A DNA stretch of 64,000 nt from Trichuris trichiura. Taxonomy: Eukaryota; Nematoda; Enoplea; Trichinellida; Trichuridae. Shown here piece by piece: positions 40,992 to 50,990 of the stretch. Positions within the stretch are counted from its first letter, which is position 1; the number at the start of each line of letters is the position of its first letter. The stretch covers positions 372,001-436,000 of the forward strand of contig JBAJFE010000004.1 of the NCBI GenBank assembly GCA_037903355.1, written 5' to 3'. Under the pieces are notes generated by a model that made no database searches, was not told where the DNA came from, and saw only the letters and a program-made list of their open reading frames with translations. Made by a program: the position numbers and the translations under genes.

Positions 40992-43900
40992 TCAATCTTC
41001 GGACGACTCTTCCTCAGCTTCTTGCAGCCAAGTAACAAAAGGCGCCATCTAGAGATGACTTAATTACATTTAAAACAGTTTGAAAAGTATCGTCGAACCT
41101 ACATTCTGTTTAACTGAGGCATATTCGTTCTCTTTCAAACCATTGTACCATTTCAATATGTAATCTTCTTCCAGCACGTCCAGTTCAAAGAGGGAATGAA
41201 CAATTCGAGCAATTGTTGCGAGAACAATTTTGATTGAAGCAGCCATGTCCTATTTTTTTTAAAAAGCCAGCATATGGACCAAAGAAAAGGTGACAAACGA
41301 CTTACCGCCAACGCATCCAGGCAAATCAGCTGGGAACGTTCAGACTTGAAATAATTCTTCAGCACCGGTAGAAGCTGCTTGAAGACCTTTCGAAACGGTG
41401 CATTAGCAAAATACGCCAAGCAACAAATCACACTAACCGACAACAGCTGCTTTAAGTAGTCGGCAGGAGCAACATTTTGATATGCTGGAAGCTGTAGAGC
41501 ACATTGAATAAGAGCCTTGTACACTTGCTCTATTGTTACGTTGTAGGCGTGCCTGAACAAAGGCTGACAAAAACAAGAAATAAGCCAGGTGAAGCAAAGC
41601 TACTTCGACGAGTTGATTTCTAAGATTATATTTTCGCTTGGAACTGATTCGGCGATTCCTTGAGAAACGCTTTCTTTCACTTCCGAGAAGAATACTAAAA
41701 ATAAACAAACAAATAGCGGCAAGTTTTTTCGCTACAAAAAATAAAGCGTTCTTATTGAACTCTTAAAGAAATGCATGCAAATAACTTGAACGAAGATAAA
41801 CTCAAGCCGGTAAAAAAACTCTTATTTCGCTAACGTTAAGGATGAAGAAGGAAAGTCATTATTGCAGCTTAAAAACAATTACGATTGTAATCTTTATCAA
41901 CAGAGTTCGCTTCGTCAACATCTGAACCGAAATCCCGTATCGTTGACGTCAACGTTGTTGACTAGAGGTTCGGCAATCTTCAAAGGAAACCATTCTGGCC
42001 AGAAATAATCAGCAAGTTTTTCGTCAACATTTTCATCAACACCTTAAACGTGAACGTAGCGTGACTTGAACGAAACAATTGTGTCAATTTACTTGGCTCG
42101 GCGCCGCACATGAAATTGTTCGAATCGAACTCTCTACAATCAACGTGCTTCTGTCCATCCGGAATCTTAAATCAATTAAGGATAAAGAATTAAGCAACAC
42201 AAAAACTCAACTAAAAAAACAAACCTTGACGCCACATCCAAGGACGCATCTTGGCCCAATAGTACAAGAGTTTCCAACAACAACTTCGTTAGAGAGGACA
42301 CTTTCGGACAGCGCGCAATTGTTGCCCACGCAAACTTTTTCCATCAAAATGCAGTTGCTTAACGAACAATTGTCGCCTTAGCAGAAACAGACCGCGTCAA
42401 GAAGGGAAGAAAACAAAACTTCAAACAATAACCTATGCTACAGTCGTCTCCTATTGTTGAATCCACAACTTTTGTATTTGAGCCAATTGTACAACGAGCG
42501 CCAACGACAACGTTTTTCGCTAGAACAGCAGATCTAAATACAAACAGCTGAAGAAACAACGCAAGTGAGAAATAGATACTTTGCTATTGAGATGTCCGTA
42601 TCATTCAAGTAAACGTTGTGCTGCTTCCATGGATAACATGGCTTCGAAATGATCGAATGCCTACTCGGAAATGGCCAACAGTCGGGAGTGAATGGAAAGC
42701 ACCAACGTTCTATTATGTTTTTACTAAATGGGGCTTTACCATGTTTGCAAAGCGAAAAATGGCTAAAACAATGTCCAGCTCACTTAACGCTCAGCCAAGT
42801 GTGAAAATCACGAACAGTCCCAACATAGGCGTCTTCCATCTTGTAAACATGTATAGTGTTGCCGAGAATCTAAATATAAATATGGACTATTTCTCTTAGC
42901 TATACGACCTTTCCATGAAAGGGAAGGATTTTAAGTCTCAAAAAAAACAGATGACTACAGTAGGAAAAGCAAGAAAAAGATTATGCATGATAAATGCTGA
43001 ACAACTTGAAAAGAACAGTCAAGCTTGAAGTTCGGCCTAAAGCACAAGAAATGCAATAGTAAAAAAAAAGCATAAGTACATTGCGAAGTTCTTTGTTGAA
43101 GGCGAGAAAAAAGGCCTCTAAGGCTTTTAGTAATAATGCCGTCAACATAGCCAGTTCAACTTGCGCTCAAACACTGTAGAAATACCAAGTTTGACTGACC
43201 TTATAATAACGCTCTATTATTAACACAAATGATTGCTTTTCTTGCGCACAAGAATAGAAATAGAAAGCTGTTACCTCTTCGTTGATAAGAACTTCACGAA
43301 TTAAATCTTCCATCGTTAAGAAGTCGAAATTGTCGGAAAATAAAGTTGGCACTTGAGGAGAACAAACGTACAAGCTGCAATCCATCAAATCGCATTCACA
43401 ATCTGCGCTCTGAAAGGCGATTGGGCAATGACTCAGAGAAGTATATTAAAACTTAATGCCTGAGAGACGCCGGCACAGCTCTCTTCAAAACCAAGTTGCT
43501 GAAAACGTAATAGTTGATTGCTCTTCGGATCCAACTTTAACAACTGGTCGTGAAGACGCGACCGGCACGGATGGTTCTTCGGAGCGGGAACATATACCAT
43601 CGTCATTAAACAAGATTTGTTTTTCTTTCGACGCGTCCTGAATTTAAATTTGACAAAACAATAAATGCTAAAAGCTAAGAGATGAACTACAAATGCTCTT
43701 CAAAGACTTTCTGCATAGAGCTGTTGGATACGACGCCGCAGCTGAAGAACAAAAAGTCTGTCTTGATAATTGCTCTTTGGTCCAGGTCGCGGAAAACATC
43801 GCCAATCGACAAACAACTTTCGCACATAACATACGAGATCTTATTTAACAAATCATGACCCATCAAACAACGCCTAAAAACAAGAACCCTTAAAAGCAGT

Positions 43901-46900
43901 TCAAAATTTACTATCACTTTAATTGGAAAGAAGTGCATGCAAAAACATCTGCTGAAATGTTCCTTTTTACTTTTCCTCGATGCTATGCCATGCATACAAC
44001 CATAAAAAGGAAAACGAATTTGGTCGAATGGAAATATGGAGGATTAGATGTCCACATTGCATAACCTAACGTACTAGTGACTATTTCGGAACAGCAACAC
44101 TTGCGAATGGCAGAAACGTTTTTAAGACTTTATACTTGCATACGTACGTAATCTCGTTACGGAGTAATCATGATCGTGTATGTCAAGGTAAAAAGTGAAA
44201 AAGAAAGTAACTTCTACGGAAGAGCATATCACTTCGCTGTTATGAAGAAACAGTTGGGTAATGAATTTGCCATAACGGATCTGTGGCAGAATCGTTTCCT
44301 AAGCGAATTTCATTCGTTTTAATTCAAAATACAAACTTTATCTTTCCTCTGCTCATCACGAACAAAAAGGAAAGTATTTTGAAAACTTCAATGTAATTTG
44401 TTCCTTAAGAAAAGCGGGAAAGGTGAGTGTCTGTTAGGTAAACGTAATTTGTTTTCGAAAAGAGAATTCAAAGCCAAGAGAGACGGTACGCAGCGCTGCA
44501 GCAAGGAAAGAATATTTTTAAAAATTGGCTGTACGTAACGATAAAAATCGTTGTATTTTTTAGTTAAGCATTATAACGTAAGTACGTTGTGCTTACGTTT
44601 AAAAAACAACATTGGCGGAAGAAAGATACAGCTGAAATTTATGAATATACAGTAGAACCTCCGTAAGTTGACCACCCAAGGGACCGGAGAAAACTGGTCA
44701 ACATAGGAGGTGGTCAATATATTGGAACTGTGGGTATAACTGACTCGGCTGAACAGATTAGCATCTGTATGCGTTTTATTCTATTGCAGAGCATCAATTG
44801 GAGGTCTATTAAACGGTGAGATGCATAAAAATAACACTGTAAAATCATGCATAAGCTTTTTAGGGGCTACACTGCTTGCTGAAAAAGGTATCAATTCTAG
44901 TCTGGTGCTTCTTCTTACTGCAAACATAAGCACCAAGGGCGGTCTCCCCGATAGCTACCGCGCTCAGCATCTTTGGACATTTTTCAGCAGCAAAACACTT
45001 CAGCTGCGCTAACACGCGCCCGACGTCCTCTTCCTTCAGCTTCTGTACCATTCCGTCTCATTTTCACTTTCCTCCTCTACGTCGTCTTCTGGGCTCAGTC
45101 CCGCTTCGGCTAGTATAGACTGAAAGATTGCTTGTGGGTCGGGTTCGGTAGAAGTGGCCAATTCATCATCCATTGAAACGAAATCTTCGAAGTTTACTCC
45201 TTCAATCTCTACTTCGGGAGTGGGACTATCAGGCCGGAGCTCGACATGATCCTCTTCGTCTCTGACGAATCCAGCTCTCCTGAAGCATTTCCGTATTGCC
45301 TCCGGTTGAACCTTATTCCAGGAAGAATTGATCCAAAGTACAGCGTCCAAAGCATTAATGGACGCAGCAATCGTAATCGCTCCCGCAAATGAGCTGGTGT
45401 GCTCTGCTATGCCAACGATCCACCGCAGAAGCTGGGTCCGGTATTTCGCCTTAAACGTCTTAATTACTCCTTGATCTAAAGGCTGGGTCTTTGAGGTAGT
45501 GTTTGGGGGCAGGAATTTTAACGTGACATTTGTGAGGTCTTTCACGTGGGGATGGCTCGGGCAGTTGTCTACTACCAATAAGATGGAACGTTTCATTCGC
45601 TTCATCTGTCCGTCGACACTTCTTACCGACTCTTCGAATATGGCGGCTGTCATCCAGGCGGATTTATTTGATCTCCAAGTGACAGGGTGGTCATCAGGCC
45701 TCAAGTTCTTAAAAGCTCGGGGTTTCGTTGACTTACCAATGACCAATGGCTTCAACTTCTCCCCAGTTGCGCTAGCGCAAAGAAGCACAGTGAAGCGTTC
45801 TTTGGAGAGTTTCCCGCTTTTACATTTGTCACCTTTTAGTACAAGACTTCTATCAGGCACAGCTTTGAAGAACAAGCCGCATTCATCAGCATTGAATATG
45901 TCTTCTTCCTTAAAGCCACTGGCGAAATGACGAAATTTCAAGATGAAGTCTTCCAAGACCTCGACGGGAACTTCGCTAGATTCGCCGCATAAGATTTTCT
46001 GAGAAATCTGATAACGGAGCTTGAACTTTGCCAGCCAACCGTTTGATGCTTGGAAACCTGTGAAACCGAATTCCACGGCGAATTTTCTAGCAATTTCCTG
46101 GATCATTGGGCCAGAGATGCGTGCATTAGCTGCTCTCATTTGCTTAAACCAATGTAACGCTGCTTCATTGACTTGGTCCAGGGAGGTTCTCCTTTTTCTT
46201 CGCTGCGCGTCTCCGCTTTCCTTCTCATATCTTTCCAAGTACTCACGTTTACGTCTCTGGATGTTGCCAACGGTAGTCTTGCTCACATGAAACCGTTCTG
46301 CTGTCTTCCTTTGACTGTTAGTTTCGAGAAAGCGGATAAGATCCACTTTTTCCTTCAGTGCCAACTCTCTCGATTCTTTCCGTTTGGCCATAATGCAAAC
46401 TGCAACCAGCTTGGTAGCTACTACTGCGTCTATTACTGCGTAAGTCGGGCTATCTTTACTCGCGAAGACACGTTAAGGAAACCTGCCGCACACCTATAGC
46501 AAAGCGAATGAATAGAACTGAGCTCGACGCGAACGAGTTCAAGTAGGCTCGATTTGTCATATTTCCCTCAATGGGCGAATGCTGCCAACGCGTAGGTGGG
46601 AGCTTATGTACTTGAGGAAACGCGCAAGCTGTGCCGGCAAGCATAAAAGAAGCATCGTCAAAGCGACGGAATCGGTTCTGTAATCAGGAATCTCCAATGT
46701 AGGCTAATGAAAAACTTCGCTACGTTGAGTAACAGCACATTGAGGCAATGATGGTTAACAGCTGCTAGCGACTGACACAGAGCAAACTGAAGTGGCCAAT
46801 TTACAGAGTGCAAGTTAGCATTGCGTCCATATACCACATCACGGCTAAAGCGGTCAACTTCCCACTTACGGTGGTGGTCAACGTATAGAGGTTGTCCTTG

Positions 46901-47338
46901 CGATTATTAACGTGCTGACCAACCAACTGGTCAAAGTTCGGTCAACTTAGGAGGTGGTCGACATAGGGAGGTGGTCAACTTCGGAGGTTCTACTGTATAT
47001 ATATTCCGAAGCATGCAAGCGGTTACAGGATACGGTATAACAATGCATTTACTTATAAGGTAAACACTTACTTCACTTGCTCCTTAACAAGAGCTGACTG
47101 AAAAGTCAGCACAATAAAGACATGAGCCAGGTCAATGCCTTTTAAAAATTCTAACGCAAGGTCTATTAGATGTATATTTGCCACAGGTAAAAGGCTCTGC
47201 AAGGAAAAAGGACAGCATGCCGACCAATACGGAAACAAATGACATGCGTACCGTTGGCTTTTTTAAAGTTGCAAGTCGATAGTTGAACGAATCGGCAAGA
47301 AGTACGGCAACCAACTTTTGCTCTTTCTTTTCAGACAT
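40992..47338 (-). CDS. EIF2B5: translation initiation factor eIF2B, epsilon subunit
   Basis: Exons on the minus strand: 47338-47252, 47196-47072, 43873-43691, 43637-43469, 43409-43275, 42869-42784, 42762-42580, 42533-42433, 42376-42225, one or two linker exons between 42165 and 41883 (boundaries unsure), 41694-41604, 41552-41306, 41249-41103 and 41048-40992. The product is about 640 residues (human about 721). The N-terminal nucleotidyltransferase-like domain starts KLVAVLLADSFNYRL, then SLLPVANIHLIDLALEFL and VYVCSPQVPTLFSDNFDF-like blocks. Left-handed beta-helix hexapeptides follow (VVVGARCTIGSNTKVVDSTI). The C-terminal catalytic W2 domain ends FVTWLQEAEEESSED, nearly identical to human. 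eIF2B epsilon catalyses GDP/GTP exchange on eIF2 and is the target of stress-kinase control. Intron 2 is 3.2 kb because a Tigger transposon sits in it; all coding exons remain open. Confidence 0.93.
44860..45051 (-). pseudogene. frame-shifted C-terminal tail of the Tigger transposase
   Basis: A 63-codon frame overlaps the transposase stop in another frame and lies wholly inside the element. It includes KLKEEDVGRVLAQLKCFAAE and ends SKKKHQTRIDTFFSKQCSP. The QxxIxxFF string fits the PCNA-interacting (PIP-box) consensus, and related transposases end in a similar motif. I infer that it was once continuous with the 451-codon frame; a short intron is a weaker alternative. Confidence 0.6.
45036..46391 (-). 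CDS. Tigger/pogo-type transposase
   Basis: An uninterrupted frame of 451 codons. Residues about 8-55 form a psq/CENP-B N-terminal helix-turn-helix (RKTAERFHVSKTTVGNIQRR), and about 70-135 a CENP-B-type second helix-turn-helix (GPMIQEIARKFA, GWLAKFKLRYQI). The DDE core has D169 (IFNADECGLFF), D275 (LLVVDNCPSHP) and D306 (TQPLDQGVIKTF), spaced DD30D as in this group. All three acidic residues are present. The acidic C-terminus ends abruptly at 45036. A second frame (45051-44860), shifted by one, overlaps its last codons and ends in a lysine-rich tail with QTRIDTFF, so the transposase has probably lost about 60 residues through a single frameshift. Catalytic ability may persist. The 3.2 kb host intron presumably removes it from eIF2B mRNA. 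Confidence 0.92.
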   Translation of the reverse strand: MAKRKESRELALKEKVDLIRFLETNSQRKTAERFHVSKTTVGNIQRRKREYLERYEKESGDAQRRKRRTSLDQVNEAALHWFKQMRAANARISGPMIQEIARKFAVEFGFTGFQASNGWLAKFKLRYQISQKILCGESSEVPVEVLEDFILKFRHFASGFKEEDIFNADECGLFFKAVPDRSLVLKGDKCKSGKLSKERFTVLLCASATGEKLKPLVIGKSTKPRAFKNLRPDDHPVTWRSNKSAWMTAAIFEESVRSVDGQMKRMKRSILLVVDNCPSHPHVKDLTNVTLKFLPPNTTSKTQPLDQGVIKTFKAKYRTQLLRWIVGIAEHTSSFAGAITIAASINALDAVLWINSSWNKVQPEAIRKCFRRAGFVRDEEDHVELRPDSPTPEVEIEGVNFEDFVSMDDELATSTEPDPQAIFQSILAEAGLSPEDDVEEESENETEWYRS

Positions 47339-48869
47339 ACCTAGAAATGACTTCAATAAAAATTATTCATTTTTCGCAAAAGCCAGAGACACAAACAACG
47401 CCCTTAAGCTGTAGCTCGCAATCGCTGCAGAGTTGCCAAACTATGAATATTGAAAATACATAAAAGTAAAAACAACAGGTAGGCAGTTTCAATTATTACA
47501 AGCTCAAACTAGAAGGAAACCGCCGAAACAAAACTTACCGCGCTACTTATGGAGCAAAAAAATTACACGTAGAAGTGTGCAGGTACATTGATTCTTAAAA
47601 TGTGTTTCGCCCGCGCATAATTTGCTGCTGCAGGTTTCTTGTCTCCTAGGCCAAATACTTACCTAAGTCTAGCAAGCAGATTAGCTTAGCATAGCCATGT
47701 CAAAACGATGCTGACTGCAAATGGGAAAATCTACATAGCGCAAAATTTAAATTGATAAATAGCCCAAACATTTGAAAGAAGATGATGCAATGTGAATATA
47801 TGTTACAAGCAGAGTTAACCATCAGAAAAAATTCTGAACCTCTGGAAACATTTTAAACTCTGTTTTCAGGGGTACAGCAGCACATTACGCAGTTTAGAAG
47901 TCTCACTATCACCGCGCCAATAAAGAGCACAGCTCTAATGCTCACACATTTAAAGTAGTGAGAAAATTTGCAGTTGCCGTGAAACAAGTGTTTCCAAGGT
48001 TCGAGTTGGCCATAATACCTACTGTCAGTGAAGCCAACAGCTTGAGTAATTTTATTATCATTATTTCAAAGTTCAAAAATTTAAAATTATTAAACTCTCA
48101 TTCAAACCACATATCGAAAGTGCTACAATAAAAATGACTCTGAAAAATCGTAGACACTTTAGCGTCACGTACAAAGGATAGTGAAAGGCATTTAACCGCT
48201 CTTCCATTTCAACTGTTTTATCCCTCTTTACAAAAGTAATTCGTTCACGAGCGGGTTATTTTCGTAAAAGTAAATGAAAAATTATGCCCTGTTACGAAAT
48301 AGTACGCGCTTAGTATGCTTTTGAACAACGACAATATTTACGAGACAACAATGTTAGCAATTTATTACTTTTCTTGAACAATGAACATTTTTTTAGATTT
48401 CTCAACTCTAGTTTCACTGCTTTAACATGTGACTGCAATATATAAACTATTAACAAGTATATGAAGCTTGTCGTGGTACACGGTTCGCCTTTCAGAGCGT
48501 TTTCGGTCCTCCATCGCTCTCCATGCCTATTTTGGCATTTTGCTTTAAAGGCACACTTATTTCAAGTAGGTATAGGTTGAGTATACATTATCCACTTCTG
48601 CTTTCCTTGTTCACTTAAGTGAGCAGCACCGAACAGACCATAAAAGTCTGCGTTCGGCCAAGTCCATACAGGTAGACGGGAAAAATTTAAATCCAGCAAA
48701 GATCTCTCGTCTTTCAGACTATCAAGAAAACATTCAAAATTAGTCCCCAGCGCAAGTAGCTTCACGGCTGTATTTTACCAAAGAGTTATGTTGCTTAAAT
48801 GGCATGGAAAAATGAATCTTTGCGAAAGTGATGCATTCAGTAAACATATAAGCGCTTATAAGATCCAGC
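47339..48869. other. intergenic upstream of eIF2B epsilon
   Basis: About 1.5 kb. Two bases upstream of the eIF2B start codon is a splice-acceptor-like TCATTTCTAG, which could be a trans-splice site or the end of a 5' intron. Otherwise AT-rich with no supported gene. Confidence 0.45.
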
Positions 48870-50990
48870 TTAGGGATTGTTCTTCGCTTTCTTTGATGAG
48901 CTATCAGACTTCTTATTTTTCTTCGATGAAGGCGAAGCCATAAACTTCTTTTTCTGTGAGCTACTAGAGGAGCTTCCCTTTGATAACTGCTTCGCTCGCT
49001 CGACTTGTCTTTTGCGTATTGCTTCCAACCTCCTTGACAAAGGAGACGGGAGACCCTTCTGGTTCGACTTGTCCGCTTCCCTGTTGCGGTTACGTCGTAG
49101 GTAGAAACGCGCATTCTTAAACGGTCGAGTTCTAGATGGACTTTGTGCATCCTGCTTAGGCGAAGTTTTTTCCTAAAAAAGTTGAATAATTAATGTAAAA
49201 TCGTAATATATTCAAGCCTTTAATGCTCACGGCCAAACGATTAGGCTTTACTGAGTTTCCAAAATCTGCGACACTCGTTTAAAGCTTAAATTCAAAATGA
49301 TACACTTTGTAACCTACTCGATGAGACCGTTTGCCCTCCGACTTTGGTGATTTATCTTTCAAACTGCTGCTGCTTTCCGCCGAAACTTTTTCTTCTTTTT
49401 TCTCTAGATCCGTAGGCTCTTGTCCTTGCTTTCGCCTCTTTCTAGATGACTTTGCAGAGGGTGACCTTGCAGCGGGTGACCTTGCAGCAGGTGACCTTGC
49501 AGCGGGTGACTTTGCGGCGGGTGACTTTGCAGCGGGTGACTTTGCAGCGGGTGACTTCCCTGACGATCCACGGGAAGGAGATTTGAAACGCTTAGCATCA
49601 AAGCTGGCCATGCTCGCAAGAAAATCTCTTAGCCTTGACAAACTGCGTCTTTTTCTGCTTGACGATGTTTGTGAACGCTGATCTTCTTCCTTCGTCGAAC
49701 CTTCTTTTTTGTCTTTTTCACCTTCTTTGGACCCTTTTTCTGAAGCTTGACGACGTTTTTTCTCCTTCAAGTTCTCAGTCTAAAGAAACTGTATGCAAAC
49801 GAGTTTCTGAAGATCAAATTATTATAATTTATCGACTGTCAAATGCTAGTTTGCAATAATAATTCATTATGGAAACTTACATGAAGGAAGTAAAGCAGCC
49901 CTCCAATTGCGAGAAGCATCAAAATAATTATTACGCCAATCACAGCTGTAGTATTACCGCTGTCACCTTCCGATGCGAGATGACCAAGTGTAACCACTTC
50001 TATAATAAAATTATGTTCGCTATATTGCGTACAAAATCGAAAATTGTGGTCTGCAGCTAATGACTGAGCAAATGAAGCGGGAACTATCCTTCATCAATTC
50101 TTATTTTCAATGAGTCGGGACTTGCTTTGAACAGCAGGCAGCTGGATTGTAAGAAAATCCCACCTCGACTAAGCTCTACAATTCTACGTAAAATCATGTG
50201 CGAATTTGCATACGTTTTTCACAGCGGATGCCCCAGTAATCTTTTGGGCAAATGCAGGTGAATTTGGCTTTTTCATCGACGCAGGTGCCACCGTTCAGGC
50301 ATGGCGAACTGAGGCATTCGTTAATGTCTTAAAGGAGTCAGTCAAAAATTTTTTCTCCGAAAATTGCAGTGTTACCTGTATTGCAATCAACGCCGGTAAA
50401 GCCTTCTTCGCAATGGCACCAGGAGCGAACTCGAACCCAATGGCAGGTGCCATGCTTACAGCTTTCGGACGAACAATCTCCCATACTGTTAAGGCACAAG
50501 TTTTTAAAAGACTGTTAACGCGTGGCAACTTACATTGCGTATGCGGGCCTTCCTGCCTCGGTTCCAACGCAGATTAGTTCTACGCAGTAGAACGGAGGAA
50601 GATGAATAATTCACAATAGGTTTTGCTGCCATGATATATTTTAAAGCAATATTAGTTTAGGATCGACAGTGCTGTAGTTTAAAGTAATGCATAACTAAAC
50701 TAGTTACAACAGGAATGTGCACAGAAGTTAGAGGTGTTGTGTACGCAACATAGGATGCCATTTTGGTCATTACAGGACTCCCAATACAACGCAAAAGGCT
50801 GCAGCTTTTAACACCTAATGGCCTACTGGCCAGCATGTTGCCGTCTTTGTAACTAAACTGCTTGTATCCAACTAGTGCAGATGCTGTGAATAGAATTGAA
50901 TTTCTATTTGAAGATTTGTTTGAACGTTTACCATTCGCGACGTCATATGAAACTTTGAATTCAATTTCCTTCTGTAATTCTTCTTGAAAC
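48870..50990 (-). CDS. EGF-repeat single-pass membrane protein with basic Ser-rich cytoplasmic tail (5' end not found)
   Basis: Minus-strand exons in matching phase: 50990-50932, 50883-50815, 50579-50534, 50485-50376, 50327-50214, then the membrane exon ending 49881, 49779-49318 and 49172-48870. Two EGF modules are clear: [20 protein letters not shown] followed by [10 protein letters not shown], and [16 protein letters not shown] followed by [14 protein letters not shown]. Asn-containing DSGNTT and one membrane helix follow ([20 protein letters not shown]), then a KEKKRRQ stop-transfer. The tail of about 255 residues is very Lys/Arg/Ser-rich, with a seven-copy SPAAK/R pentapeptide array, SSRKRR clusters and a C-terminal [17 protein letters not shown]. 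Topology is type I. The second EGF has a DxNEC calcium-binding start. I cannot assign an orthologue; the three exons above 50534 are the least certain, and the signal peptide exon was not found. A surface receptor or adhesion role is a guess. Confidence 0.75.
49448..49558. repeat. 15-bp coding tandem repeat, seven copies
   Basis: Seven copies of a 15-bp unit of the form TGACYTTGCAGCGGG encode the pentapeptide SPAAK or SPAAR on the minus strand. Copies differ at only one or two positions, so the array probably expanded recently and may vary in length between individuals. Confidence 0.9.

Larger units (their letters stand above)
44650..46995. mobile_element. Tigger/pogo-type DNA transposon, nearly complete
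   Basis: The element is 2346 bp with terminal inverted repeats starting CAGTAGAACCTCCG (left 44650) and the inverse at the right ending 46995, about 27 bp long with one indel. TA dinucleotides flank both sides (44648-44649 and 46996-46997), the target-site duplication of the Tc1/mariner-pogo group. The subterminal DNA at both ends repeats a GGTCAAC / GGAGGTGGTC motif several times, likely transposase binding sites. It contains one long transposase gene on the minus strand. It lies in intron 2 of the eIF2B epsilon gene, in the same orientation as that gene. Confidence 0.92.

Noticed and set aside
48740..49150. 136-codon minus-strand frame
   Set aside because: It is a shadow of the true tail exon of the EGF membrane protein (49172-48870), which is open in another frame and in phase with the upstream exons.
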